Source of the DNA: Cyclospora cayetanensis
Lineage: Eukaryota > Apicomplexa > Conoidasida > Eucoccidiorida > Eimeriidae
Direction of reading: 5' to 3'
NCBI RefSeq assembly: GCF_002999335.1
Contig: NW_020312254.1
Coordinates: forward strand, 1-27,386
Length of the DNA stretch: 27,386 bases
Part shown: in pieces, positions 9,463 through 27,386 of the stretch
Layout of the letters: each line of letters begins with the position of its first letter
Position numbering within the stretch: position 1 is the first letter of the stretch
Position numbers and translations under genes: made by a program
Notes under the pieces: generated by a model
The model's database searches: none
What the model was told of the DNA's origin: nothing
What the model saw: the letters and a program-made list of their open reading frames with translations, nothing else

Positions 9463-11036
9463 GCGCGACTCTACTACGCCTACTCCTGCTGCGAGAGAGA
9501 GAAAGAGAGAGGGAAACGCCTTTCCTCCGCCCCTCCCCTCTCCCCCCTTGGACGCGCAAGAGGAGGGCAGCTCCGACGGGCTTAAGCGGTTCGGGGTGTA
9601 GCGACACACACAACCATTCTTGAAAAAGCAAAAAACGACCCTACTGGAGTCAACTGCATGCCAGCAAGCAGCCGCGGTCGCTCGCGCACGTGCTAGGGTC
9701 CAAGGGGGCCCCTGCAAACGGCAAACTTTTCTACCCGGAAGCCTTGAATCGTACCATCTGCTGATCCGTTACATCGCGCTAATCCGTCTTGAAACATGGT
9801 ATTAAGCCAAAAGGACTCTCTGCAAGCACGCATGGCCGGAAGATGAGCATCTCTGCACGAAGGGGGGCCCCCATGCAACACAGCAACCCGCCCGCCGTGG
9901 AGGGGCCCCTCGGTGCGTACCGCCCCCTTTGTCCTCGATAACCGTTGCTCAGGTGTACAGACACCCACATCACCGTGCGAAAAAAAACTATCCACAATTC
10001 TTCGCTCAAGCAAAGGAGTGAGTCTCTAATTTGTGTGCGACGTAATAAGATCTCAAATCGTGGATTGGCAATTTCTTCGCCAGGAATTCCTTCAGGCTCC
10101 TTCCGCATGTTTGGGGTGTACTGGGAGGCTAAGGTGCCCGCAACTACTTTCTGCTGCAATGATGTATACGTAACTAGGGGAAGGATAAGTCCAGGGACTG
10201 TTGTTGGTTCTGCCAGCTCGCTTATGTCTAATATGAGCCTGTTGGCTCGCCTGAAAGAGACGGAATGATGGCTCTCTGTGCATACATATGTGCCAGCATG
10301 CGCAGAGATGTCATGTGCCCCTCGCTGGGGGTGTTCTGGGGGGAACGGCTGTTCATAGAATGCAGCCACGCCGAGACTCTCATTCTGCCTCTCCCCTCCC
10401 TCACGCATGCACGGCAGGCCTCTGTGTAGAGGCGCGAGTTGGAGAAGGCAGAACGTAGCTTTTTCTAAAGAGCGCCCATTACAAAAAGTTGATAGAAAGC
10501 GATTGCATGCTTTTTGACAAGACCTCTTTGCCCCCCCTTATTGCGCCTCCTCTTGATAGATTTCAACACGCGGGGGGAGAGGAACGCGTGTGTGTGAGGA
10601 TGGCGGCGTAGCTGCATGGTCGGTGTAAGAACTGCGTTTTGCGGGAAAATGTTTGAAGGGGCCTTATATACACTACTAGAGCCCCTTGAAGGCAACCTAA
10701 AAAGAAGACTTCCTGCTGCATTCTTGCGAGTGTGAGTAAGGCCTGTTTCTTTTTCCGTGAAGGAACGGCCTGAGGGTGACTGGCGTTTATCGAGCTCCCT
10801 TCAACACACGCCGCCTTCTCTCTGCCGCAGAGAGGGAGGCGCTTGCTTAGTAGTTTGCAAGTCGACGAGTCGCGCGCGGAGATACATTTCGCGGCTGCGC
10901 CTGTCGGTTAAGGCGCACCACTCCTCGAGGCTAACAGTCATCACCTGCCATCTGCACGCACAACCCCCCCCAAACGGCCACATACACACACACAGATACT
11001 CGCAGGCACACACACACACGCAGCGACAGGAGCACT
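9463..11036. other. Intergenic region between helicase and RAP gene
   Basis: About 1.57 kb between two minus-strand genes. The left part holds the helicase 5' UTR and promoter, with several GGGGCCCC palindromes (9706-9910). The middle has one ATG-initiated ORF (separate entry). The right part (10970-11030) contains CACACA-rich sequence. No RNA gene is recognised. Confidence 0.5.
9779..10408 (-). CDS. Unproven 209-codon ORF, no family recognised
   Basis: An uninterrupted ATG-initiated frame of 209 residues (ATG at 10406-10408). Unlike its neighbours it has no homopolymer runs, and it contains ordinary-looking segments such as LILDISELAEPTTVPGLILP and LCLSEELWIVFFRTVMWVSV. A 107-codon open frame without a usable ATG start lies on the opposite strand (9945-10268), so length alone is weak evidence. 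It could be a real small gene, the remains of an old mobile element, or chance. No domain, signal peptide or splice chain supports it. Confidence 0.2.
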   Translation of the reverse strand: MREGGERQNESLGVAAFYEQPFPPEHPQRGAHDISAHAGTYVCTESHHSVSFRRANRLILDISELAEPTTVPGLILPLVTYTSLQQKVVAGTLASQYTPNMRKEPEGIPGEEIANPRFEILLRRTQIRDSLLCLSEELWIVFFRTVMWVSVHLSNGYRGQRGRYAPRGPSTAGGLLCCMGAPLRAEMLIFRPCVLAESPFGLIPCFKTD

Positions 11037-14000
11037 CTAGGGGGCTGGAAGCGTGCTGCATGCGGGAGACGGGAGCCGCCTAAAGAGTGTAAAAAGAACA
11101 GCCCACCCCTTCGCTTGCAGGATGCGCTGTCTTAGCTCCCGCCAAGGCATCAGAAGGCCAGTAGACTCCCCCGACTCGCCGCGAAAAAAGTCTGTGAATC
11201 CGCATACCTGTAGCGCCACCCACAAGCAAGTTTGCGCTTCGCAGCGTTCAAGCAAGACACTCAGAAGAGCCGAACTGCAGGCAGGGAGTCGCGTTTGGCA
11301 GTTCTGTTACCTCCACGGCAGTCTTCGGGAAGCTCTCTATAGCAAGAGGCACTGAATATGGCCCTTCGGAGAGCTTTTCGCGGAGCTGCAGCAGCGTTCC
11401 TTGGGGGAAAACGCTCATGGACTGCAGTATGGCTGAGACTTCTGCAAGGGCAGCTGTTTGCTTGCAAGACTTGACGGCAGCCAAGGGTAGCGGCAAGGCA
11501 GCGACGCCTCCTTGTCGCAGCAGCGTCAGAACCTCTTGCGCTGGAGGCGTCAAAGCCCCAGCCTCAATGCAGAGCAGCTCCCGCATGCAACACGAGAAGA
11601 TGCTCAACACGTTCCTGCTGCTGGTGAGGATGGCGGGAGGAGGAGTCACACGGGGGGAAGTCGGGGGAGAACGCACAATAAGATCCTCTAGCACTTGCTT
11701 GTGAGGGTTCAACAGTGTCAACAACAAGTTTGCAGCCTGAATTTGGCTAACTCGCACTGTCCGATCACAACACCACAGACACAACGCAGCAGCTAGCTGC
11801 AAGAGGGGCAGCACAGCGAGTTGGCGCTGCTGTCGCTGATGTTGCTCTTGGTGCTCTTGGTGCTTCTGCTCTTGGTGCTCTTGCTCTTGGTGCTTCTGCT
11901 CTTGGCGCTCTTGCTCTTGGTGCTTCTGCTCTTGCTGCTTCTGCTCTTGGTGCTCTTGCTCTTGGTGCTTCTGCTCTTGCAGCTCTTGCTCTTGCTCTTG
12001 CTGCTTCCTTTGGTCGTGCTGCAGTTGCCGTAGGCGATGCTCTACGGCAGAAAACACGAGGGCAAGAGCCTGTGAGGCTGTGCGCTGCACTTGTTCGCTT
12101 GCCGAGCTGCATGTACACCCCAGACGCGTAATCGCCAGGGCAGCAGCTGCCGCTGTCTCGAGAGGAACGTGCTGCAGGACGCTTCTCACTGCTGCTGGAC
12201 GCTTTTCGCTGGCAGCTGCCTCTCGAAACTCGAATGGAGATCTCCCCTGTAAAACGCAAACCAGCTGCTGCAAGACAGGCAGCACAAAATCGTCCTTCCT
12301 GCAGTGGGCAGCTCCCCAGAGCTGAAGAAGCCGCGTCAGTCGCGCCACTGCAGCAAGGCCGTTTTCTGAGGGGGCAAAGACGGAGTTTAGCTGCTGCAGA
12401 AACACGGGAGCCGTAGAATGCATCAGCCGCAAGCTTTGCAGCACGAAGAACCCTCCACTAGGACGCCTATGGTGCAGCCGATACGCCAAAGTGTCTTCCT
12501 CCTGCCCCTCCCGCGTACTGACATTCTTCGCAGCCTCCTCCTGCAGCAACAGCCGCTGCTGCAGCAGCAGCAGCGGCTGTGCGCGCTGGCGATGCAGCAG
12601 TCGCAGTCGAGGGGCCAGCCGAACATACACCTCGAGAGCCTCAAGCGCAGCTAAAGGGCAGCAAGACTGCAACTTCCAGCGCAGATGATAGGCAAGCTGC
12701 CGCAGCAACAGGGTAGCACCATTGGGTGGTTCTGCGGGGGGGCTCTCTGCTGTATGTACAGCTGCAGCAGCAGCAGCAGCAGCAGCAGCAGTCCCTGCCA
12801 CAGCCACGGCTGCCGCATGCGGATAGTCGAGCAGGCAGCGCATCACACGAATAATATCCGTAACTCGGTACGAGTGACAGCGAACATAAAAATCCTCCAT
12901 TAGCCGCTGCAGCAGCAACACCTGCTGCTGCTGCTGCGCCTCTGCCTGCTGCTGCGCCTCTGCCTGCTGCTGCACCTCTGCGTGCTGCTGCGCCTCTGCA
13001 TGCTGCTCTCCTGAGAGGGTTTGTGCTGCTGCTGCCCCTCTTTGAGTCGAAGCAAAATATTCCATCAGCACCAACGCCTGCGAGGCACTTTCTGCGGCAC
13101 CCCCCCACACGCACAAAGCGAACACGCTTCACTAGCTGCTGCTTCTTTAAGTGCCACACATACGCATACACACACATATACATAAATATGTATGTATACA
13201 CGCAGCTGCAGTAGCAGCAGTAGCAGCTGCAGTAGCAGCAGTAGCAGCTGCAGTAGCTGCTGGTAGCAACCTTTTTGTCTGCAGCCTGACATTCTGTGTG
13301 TCAGGTCGGTCCTGGTGTATGTACCTATCGGTTTTTGCATAAGCAGACTTGCGAGGGAAGTTTTTAAGGCTTCGTGAGCGCCTTCAACAAGTCTCACGTA
13401 GGCACTGCCAGTGGGCTTTGTGTTGCTCGCGCAACAGCCCCTTTCGTGGATACAAGAAGAGGAGGAGGCGGCATGCAGGCGCAGCAGCGCACGGCAAAGT
13501 GCGCATATATCCTTGCTGTTCAGCTGCTGCAGCTGCTGCTCACAACGAACCAGCAGGAGAGGCAGCAGCGGAAGCGTAGCCGGAGCGGTAGGGAGAGCAG
13601 GAGAGTTGGAGATGGGGGTGGTGCAGCGGTGGGGTTGCACCTGTCCTCCCGCCAGCGTAGCGATCCCGCGAACGAGGCAGCTAGCAGTAAGACTGGGATC
13701 TTTGATCGGGGGCAGTTTTCGCAGCAGCTGCAGCAGCTGCATGTGCGAGTGTTGCTGCTGCAGCAGCAGCAGCAGCCGCTCTCTCTCCGGCTGGCAGCTC
13801 GGACCGAGTGCAGCGCTGAGGAGACTCTCGAGCAGCAGAAGCAGCTCGCCATGCTCGGAGGCAGATCGAGGCAGGAGAGACAGCAGAGCGTGCCAAAGCG
13901 ACAGCAGGAGCTGCAGCAGACACGCAGAGAGGCCAAACAGGAGAGGCAGCAGTTTTTGCAGGGTGCTGCGTCGAGGCAGCATGCGTCGGGATGTCTTGCA

Positions 14001-15462
14001 CTCGGAAAGAAAAAGCGAAAGGCATGCGGAAGACAGCGCGGCTGCATGTACCGCCAAAAGAGCTCGAAAGACGCACCTGAGGGCTAATTTCGAAATCTGC
14101 GGGGATGCAGCTAGCCATGCACCACTCTCTCTGCACGGCTGTCTCCGGAAGGCTGTCTTGAGCAGCTCTTGCCGCTGCGTCGGTTAGTCTCGCCTCCTGA
14201 AGTCGCTGTTGCTCCAGATTTTGTGCGAAGGAGCTGGTCAGCTGACATGCTATGTGATGCGCGAGGCGCCGTCCTGCTGCATGCAGAGGCACAGGAGCAT
14301 AGCTGCAAATGCGGTGTACGTCCACCGCTGCCACTGCGAGCTCCTTCACACTCCAGCAGCCCACGAAGCTCTCTGCAAGGCGCAAAAGACTTGCCGCGGC
14401 TAGCTGCTGCTGTTGCTGCTGGCGTTTTGGTCGTGTTGCTGCTGCTGCGACGTCTGTTAAAGGCCATAGGCGCGACAACGCGCGCAGTAGAGCAAGCGTG
14501 TCTTGGCTGTTGCTCTGCTGGACCGTACGATTGAGCTGTACATACAGGGGCAGCAGAGCAGCAGCCGCTGCCGCCGCTGCAGCAGTGCGTAGTACAGTGG
14601 GAGTGGAGGAGGAGTCGCCGTGAGGAGACACTGCGGCGGATTCATCTGCTGGAAAGGCGAGCTGGTTGGTCTCGTCCTCCCTTGCGGCTGCAGCAGTTGC
14701 CTGCTGCTCCGCGCCTTGTTCTTCCACGGGGAGGAAGTCGCGGGTGCTTCTGGTGGCTCTTGTTGCTGGTGCTGCTGCTGCTCTTGTTGCTCCTATTGGC
14801 TCTGAGACTCCTTTGCCTCCTGCTGTTTCAGCGGCGGCATCGCCGCAAAGGCGAGCGACCGATGAAAGCAGCACAGCTAAGTCGCGCGCGGAGAAAGCGT
14901 CTGCCTGCAGAGCAGCGCTTCTAAGTGTCACTTGCATCAAGGCTTCAATCTGCTGCATGATGTCAGTGAGCAGCAGCATCCGATTTTGCAGGGGGGAGTC
15001 ATCGTCGAAGGACCGAGCTGCCTGGAGAGATGTAAAGCCTTGCAGCTGCATCCTGCACTCAGTTGCCAGCAGTGCTGCATCCTGCGGCGTGGCGCATGCA
15101 GGCAGAAGCAGGAGAGGAGGAGCGCAGCCTTTGGGACTGTAATGGAGACGCCTCATGAACGCAGGATATATATATATGTATGTAAATGCTTCCCAGGCAT
15201 TTTGAGGCTACAGGCAAAGCTGCAGCTAGCTAGCTGGTATGTATGGATGTATGTATGTACACGTGAGCCAGACCTCGCTGCCGCTGACTCACGTGAGCGA
15301 TGGTAGACAGCTGCGCTGGTATCGCCTTCCCGAGCGTTTGAGGAGCAGCGCGCAGAACCTGCTGCAGGAGAAGCAGCAGAGGCTGCTGCCATGCCTTCCT
15401 TGGACCTAGTGTCTCGCGAAGTGCCTCCATTTGAAGCAACTCCTTACGGATATGCAGCAAGA

Positions 15463-15500
<38 letters not shown>

Positions 15501-16095
15501 TGCTGTTGGTGTGGGGCGCAGTACACCGAACAATAGAGTTGCTGCTGTTGCCACAGCTGTTGCTCTTGCTCAAGAGAAGTGCTGCGGCATACGGCAACGG
15601 CTGCATGCAGAACGCCGCATGTCGAGGCGGCCGAGAAAGCCCCAAGAATGTCTGGAAGTCGCCGCAACAGCAGCAGCCACCAGGCTGCGTAAGGCAGCAG
15701 CAGCTGCGGCTGCTGCTGCTGCCGGGTCTGGTACTGGGTGTCTATACAGTCCAGTACGTGTTGCTGGAAGCGCGCGAGGAGAACCGAGAGAGCAGTAAAA
15801 TCCTTCGAGCTCGCTTCACAGCACACATAGGCGGGAAGACAATCCAAAGCCACGAACAGAAGCGTCGGAGGCGGGGGTAAACGCAGACGAGCGAACGACC
15901 CCACGAGAATACATATGGCTGCAACACAGAAGAATAGGGAGGCACAGGAAGAGGAGGAGCATGAGCAGCAGCAGCAGGAGCATTGGAGCGCGCGCAGCTT
16001 TGAAAAAGTGCAAACGGCAGCATGTTCAAACACAGCAAGAAAAATCACGCTGCATGGTGGTAGACCCCCCTTGAAGCAGGTGAAGAACGGCATGC

Positions 16096-16153
<58 letters not shown>

Positions 16154-17803
16154 TATATATATACACCTCTGAGCCGCAAGTAAGTCTGGCCTGATGCAGA
16201 AGGCATGCTGCTGGAAGAAAACAGCAGCAGCCTCATCTTGAAAAGCTTGCTGCTAGCTAGCCAAAGGCAAAGTGGGCTATCTCCAAGGGGCCCTTCTAGG
16301 AGCCTTTTTTTGCTCCCTGAGAAATTACTCTCGAGGCTCTCCTCGACGCGTGGAGACACCTACAGCAGCATCAGCCCAGTCACGTGTTGGAGACGTGGCG
16401 TCTCACGAGCAGTCCCCTCCAGCATAAACAAGCAAGCCTTACTCCTGGAGGATGCTTCTCTGCAACAGCCTTCGACTTTTGAGACAAGCTTCTGAAGAAT
16501 GCCATCTAGTCTTTCTGTGCTTTCTCTGGAGCTCCTGCAGCCGAGTCTCCGAGGCTTCAAATAGCTCGTCACGAGACTCAAACAATGCGACACCTCGATA
16601 GGACGAGCTGCTGCCTCCTGAAGCGGAAAGCGAAAGGCGTAGAACGTAGAAGGTTCAGCAAAAGTTTGCAACAAAGGGGGGTAGCAGTGCAAGCAATTTC
16701 CCAGACTGCTACCCCCCCTTTTTGCAATTTGCAAGCCGTGCGTCGGCACGCAGGGAGGCTCCTATCCAAAAGAGGCGATACGTTTTTGACAAGAAAAACT
16801 CACGACTCAACAGGCTTTAAGAAAAAAAGAGACAGAGAGAGAGAGGGAAATAGAGACAGGGAGAGACAGAGAGAGAGAGAGGGAGAGAGACAGAGAGAAA
16901 GACAGAGAGAGAGAGGGAGAGAGACAGAGAGACAGAGAGGGAAATAGAGACAGAGAGAGACAGACAGACAGACAGAGCTACAGATGAAGATAGAGATATC
17001 CATACATATATACGAAGAGAGGGTTAAGTAATGGAGGAGTTGAGAAAGCAATGGAGGAGTAGAGAAAGGAAAAGAGGCATAGGAGCGCCCTACGTGAGCG
17101 AGTGAAGTGCAGTCAAGAGACACACTGTATGAAGAGGATCGAAAGAGAAGCTGTATGCCATGAGCGTTGAAGAGGCTTTACAGGAAGGAAAGGAGCGAGA
17201 CAAAGGGCCCTTTGTGCATGCAGCTCTCGATTGCAAGAGGAGAAGCAACGCGAGTCTGGAGGGGGGGTGGATTAGGGCTTAGTGGGCTGTCCGTACAGCC
17301 GCTGCTTCGACGGTGGTGATGAACGCCAAGATATCCCCCTCTCGGAGCTGTCGCTTGGCTAAGCGACAGAGGACCTCTGACACGTGGCTAATTCCCCCTT
17401 GTTTCTGCTGTCTTCGCGCGTTTGTGGTGTTGTGGGGAGGGGGGTCGCCTGCGCAACTGCCGCTGCTCGCGCTGCCGCCTTTAGAAGATGCTTGTAGCGT
17501 GCGAAGCTTGGGAAGCCCTAAGGCCCTTCGAGAAGATCTGCGTACAAAGACACTGGCTTGCTGCTGAAGGACGGGGGGGAAGGCGATACCACTGCTGTTG
17601 CTGCTGCTGCTGGCAGGGGTGGTGTTTCTGCCAGGGGTGGCAGCTGATTCCCCGTTTCTGCAGCTGTTGCTGCTGTAGAGGCGACTGCATGAGGCTGCAG
17701 CAGCTGCCCGTGGATAGGCGCCTCGCATGTAGCGCCTTAGAAGCCCACCGAGGGGGGGGGCCCCCGGAAGGACCTGAAGGCCCCTCCCCGTGGGGCCCCT
17801 CAT
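11037..17803 (-). CDS. RAP-domain, heptatricopeptide-type RNA-binding protein, probably mitochondrial (8 exons)
   Basis: Proposed exons, 5' to 3': 17803-17297, 16617-16364, 16210-16167, 15918-15293, 15081-14077, 14000-13325, 13091-11311, 11207-11037. All introns are GT-AG, all seven junctions agree in phase, and the sum (5064 nt) gives 1687 residues. The N-terminus ([20 protein letters not shown]) is Arg/Ser-rich and acid-free, like a mitochondrial presequence. Six helical segments share one pattern: [15 protein letters not shown] (15767-15811), [15 protein letters not shown] (14848-14892), [15 protein letters not shown] (14467-14511), [15 protein letters not shown] (14308-14352), [15 protein letters not shown] (13476-13520), [15 protein letters not shown] (12823-12867). 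They resemble heptatricopeptide/OPR repeats. The C-terminus, spliced across the last intron, reads AVE+[12 protein letters not shown] then [16 protein letters not shown], matching the RAP pattern. Such proteins bind organelle rRNA fragments or mRNA. Exon 7 has an HQEQ repeat. Weakest points: the first donor (GCT|GTACGG) and the 44-nt exon 3. Confidence 0.78.
11820..12003 (-). repeat. Coding minisatellite for Gln/Glu/His/Lys repeats in RAP-gene exon 7
   Basis: Alternating CTCTTGGTG, CTCTTGCTC and CTTCTG units on the plus strand. On the coding strand they read EQ, HQEQE and KHQEQ peptides over about 60 residues, a highly charged low-complexity insert within the helical region of the RAP protein. 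Confidence 0.85.
13200..13260. repeat. 24-nt CAGTAGCAG/CTGCAG tandem repeat in RAP-gene intron 6
   Basis: Two and a half copies of a 24-nt unit (core GCAGCTGCAGTAGCAGCAGT) within the proposed 233-nt intron 13324-13092. The unit keeps all frames nearly open, which makes the intron look coding to ORF callers. Confidence 0.8.
15462..15515 (-). repeat. (CAG)n tract coding poly-Gln in RAP-gene exon 4
   Basis: CTG triplets on the plus strand, CAG on the coding strand, with one CAA interruption. It encodes about 15 Gln followed by Leu. Confidence 0.9.
16098..16170. repeat. (TA)n microsatellite in RAP-gene intron 3
   Basis: Over 20 TA dinucleotides followed by TACACATATA-type sequence, starting a few bases inside the donor at 16166 and filling the 5' part of intron 16166-15919. 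Confidence 0.9.
16666..16727. repeat. Long inverted repeat (23-bp arms, 16-nt loop) in RAP-gene intron 1
   Basis: Left arm 16666-16688 and right arm 16705-16727 are complementary apart from a small mismatch at the purine run; both arms contain GGGGGGTAGCAGT or its complement. In the minus-strand transcript the hairpin ends 48 nt upstream of the proposed exon 2 acceptor at 16618. Confidence 0.85.
16828..16980. repeat. (GA)n / GACAGA microsatellite in RAP-gene intron 1
   Basis: Purine-only tract of GAGA, GACAGA and GGGAGA units; CT-rich on the transcribed strand. It creates apparent Ser/Leu/Cys ORFs on the minus strand that are not genes. Confidence 0.9.
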
Positions 17804-19708
17804 AATGTGGTTCTGTGGCGAATGTATGTATCTGGGTAGGTATTGAATGCATGCATGTATGTATGTCTATTTATGTATGTGTATGAAGGGGCCCCTTGTG
17901 CAAGGCCTGCCTTTTAGGGGTATGTGCTCAAAACCAACAAGTTGCACACGGGGTCAAAAACCCCTGTACAGACACCCGAGACAAAGGCAGCTCGCAAAGT
18001 CGCATCGTTCACTGCCCAACCAAGTTCAAAGCATGAAATACGAGAAACGAATCCACTAATACACGGAAGAAGCTTCAGAAGGCGAGAAAATCGCCCTAGT
18101 TTATAGGAGCCACGCCGCCGTTTACGTGGGAGGCCCTCCTTGAGAGCGTGGGTACAAGATATGGGGGCCCCCTCCCCTTCGACCAGCGGGGTCTGCACCC
18201 CCCTCTCCCCCCACCCAGTGGAAAGATTTCCCGTTCTTCCTACGGTTTTGACTCATTGACTTCTAACAATCGTATCTGCCTACTCGTGTTGTGCGTGGAT
18301 TGCCTGAGAAGAACTGCTCCTGCAGCTCTCCTTCCCAACCCATCTAGCCAATGCTCGAGGCGGATGCGGGATATCGAGAGAGCTGCGCATACCGCTGAAA
18401 AGGGCCTTTCAGTCATTTCTCTCAATAGCTGCCCGCCTTGGGGGGGTCTGTGCCTAGCGCTCTATCAGCCTCTGCTGCCTCCGGATGCTTCCTAGTTTGC
18501 TGATTAAGGAGTGCGTTGTTACACCCCGCACAGTGGCGACGGGGGCACCATCCCCTCTCCCCTCTGTCACACCCCACAGATGCTTCCTCCTGCGGCGTAC
18601 GATACAATCATAGCCCGAGAAGAAGCTGCTCGACCAGCGCGTCGCTGTGCCAAGAGCGCTGAGCGTTAGTTAGAAGGGTCGAAAAGTTCTTTTTTGCTGC
18701 CCAAGCAGAGGGGCCTCTGAGGCTGAAGCACAGGCCCCTGTAGCGAGACTTGCCACTTGCCTGGAAACGCAAACGCAGATCATCTTTAAGTCCTCATAGG
18801 GGCATGCGTTTGCATGGCTATAATATTTTCACCTAGGCCTACGTGTAGAGCTGCCTTGTTTTAGCTTGGCAAATAGCGTGTATGATGCGGACACAATCGT
18901 ACAGAAAGTATGAATACATGCGTATGCTTCAAAGGCGCAAGCCCTCTTGAAAGGTCGAATCACTGCCACCCACGAGGGGTTAGAAGCACCCAGCCAACAA
19001 CGGCAGAGGCTTTCAGCGGAAATTTCTTTCCAGGCGTCGCACCGCAACAACACGAGGGGTGGATAAACACGATGGACTCTGAGGACCTGTGATTTTGCAT
19101 GCACGTTACACCGGTTCTTCTCATAAACGCATGCACATTCGCCTGGAGTGCAGCCCAATCGCGAGCTCCTCGGAAGAGGAGAGGCCAGCAGACAGCGCGG
19201 AGGAAGACTGTTTCTGAATTGCCGAACAAAGCCACATAAGGGCGCTGCACAGAGGGCAGCGCGAAGGGAGGGAGCGAGAGGGGAGGGAGGACGACGGGAT
19301 TTCTGAAAGCGCTGCTAACAAAGAAGCTTTTTGCCATTCTCCCTAGCCCTCCCAGCGGCGAAAGCGTGTAGACGCCATCAAGCGTCCCCTGTGAGGCCTA
19401 AGACTTCGCCAAACTCCCCTGAGCTAGCGTAGCATAAACCCGAGAGACGATCCCGCGAGTAGCAGAACGCTTAGCTCCCCCTGTTGGAATGCATCTTTAA
19501 ATTACAACGCATCCCAGAGCGCGTAGCGAGGGGGCGGCCTCAAGCCCACGACGCATGTATGTATGTATGTATATGTATGTGTGTGTGTGTGCAGTAGTCT
19601 ATCCATGTGTCGCATGCAGCCTCCTATGCGCTGGATCGGCTGAACGAAGGCTTCTACAACTCTAGCTAGCGCACTCTGGCTAAGCCCAAGGCGCGGCGCG
19701 CTCGTTTG
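17804..19708. other. Intergenic region between RAP-gene start and BLM10 stop
   Basis: About 1.9 kb. It contains the presumed promoter and 5' UTR of the RAP gene (17804 upward), several GGGGCCCC palindromes (17888, 18166), short GTAT repeats (17840-17885, 19556-19590) and the BLM10 3' UTR. ORFs are under 130 codons and look random. No tRNA or other RNA gene was recognised. Confidence 0.5.

Positions 19709-27386
<7,678 letters not shown>

Noticed and set aside
10885..10950. GTCGGTTAAGGCGC resembling a tRNA D-arm
   Set aside because: No matching acceptor stem, anticodon arm or TTCGA-type T-loop around it.
11248..11310. Stop codon after [11 protein letters not shown] as the end of the RAP gene
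   Set aside because: A consensus donor at 11310 and acceptor at 11208 in the same phase restore a RAP domain; the unspliced tail has no recognisable feature.

Overview
The window looks like nuclear DNA of a coccidian apicomplexan, most likely an Eimeria species. Three things in the sequence point there: dense CAG/CTG triplet tracts running through coding DNA (poly-Gln, poly-Ala and poly-Ser runs), small GT-AG introns stuffed with microsatellites, and gene products typical of a parasite with an apicoplast and a reduced mitochondrion. I could not run any database search, so family calls rest on motifs recognised by eye, and the organism call is an inference.

Layout, left to right. (1) 1-2666: triplet-rich DNA with a frame-preserving Ala/Leu/Ser-coding repeat (1-345), a 22-nt non-coding tandem repeat (1384-1574) and weakly supported plus-strand exons (768-925, from 1039, 2052-2446, 2582-2666). 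(2) 2667-4681: no convincing gene; CT-rich toward the right. (3) 4682-6475 (+): intronless gene for a coiled-coil protein with Ser-Pro-Arg repeats. (4) 6985-9462 (-): intronless DEAD-box RNA helicase with an apparent signal peptide plus transit peptide, so probably an apicoplast protein; it converges on the previous gene. (5) 9463-11036: intergenic, with one unproven ORF. (6) 11037-17803 (-): an eight-exon gene, reconstructed from splice sites of matching phase, for a protein of about 1687 residues with a mitochondrial-type presequence, at least six degenerate helical repeats of the heptatricopeptide/OPR kind, and a C-terminal RAP domain assembled across the last intron. (7) 17804-19708: intergenic. 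(8) 19709 to beyond the right edge (-): ten 3' exons of a large HEAT-repeat protein whose C-terminus identifies it as the proteasome activator BLM10/PA200 (PSME4). Its 5' end lies outside the window, which stops in a 50-nt poly(T) run.

The three large minus-strand genes are arranged head-to-tail but have no shared pathway; helicase and RAP protein both suggest organelle RNA metabolism (apicoplast and mitochondrion), while BLM10 acts on the 20S proteasome. The strongest results are the two multi-exon genes, which simple ORF calling breaks into pieces, and the observation that most BLM10 introns carry their own distinct tandem repeat. Other structure includes two long hairpins next to splice sites and a strong excess of the palindrome GGGGCCCC.
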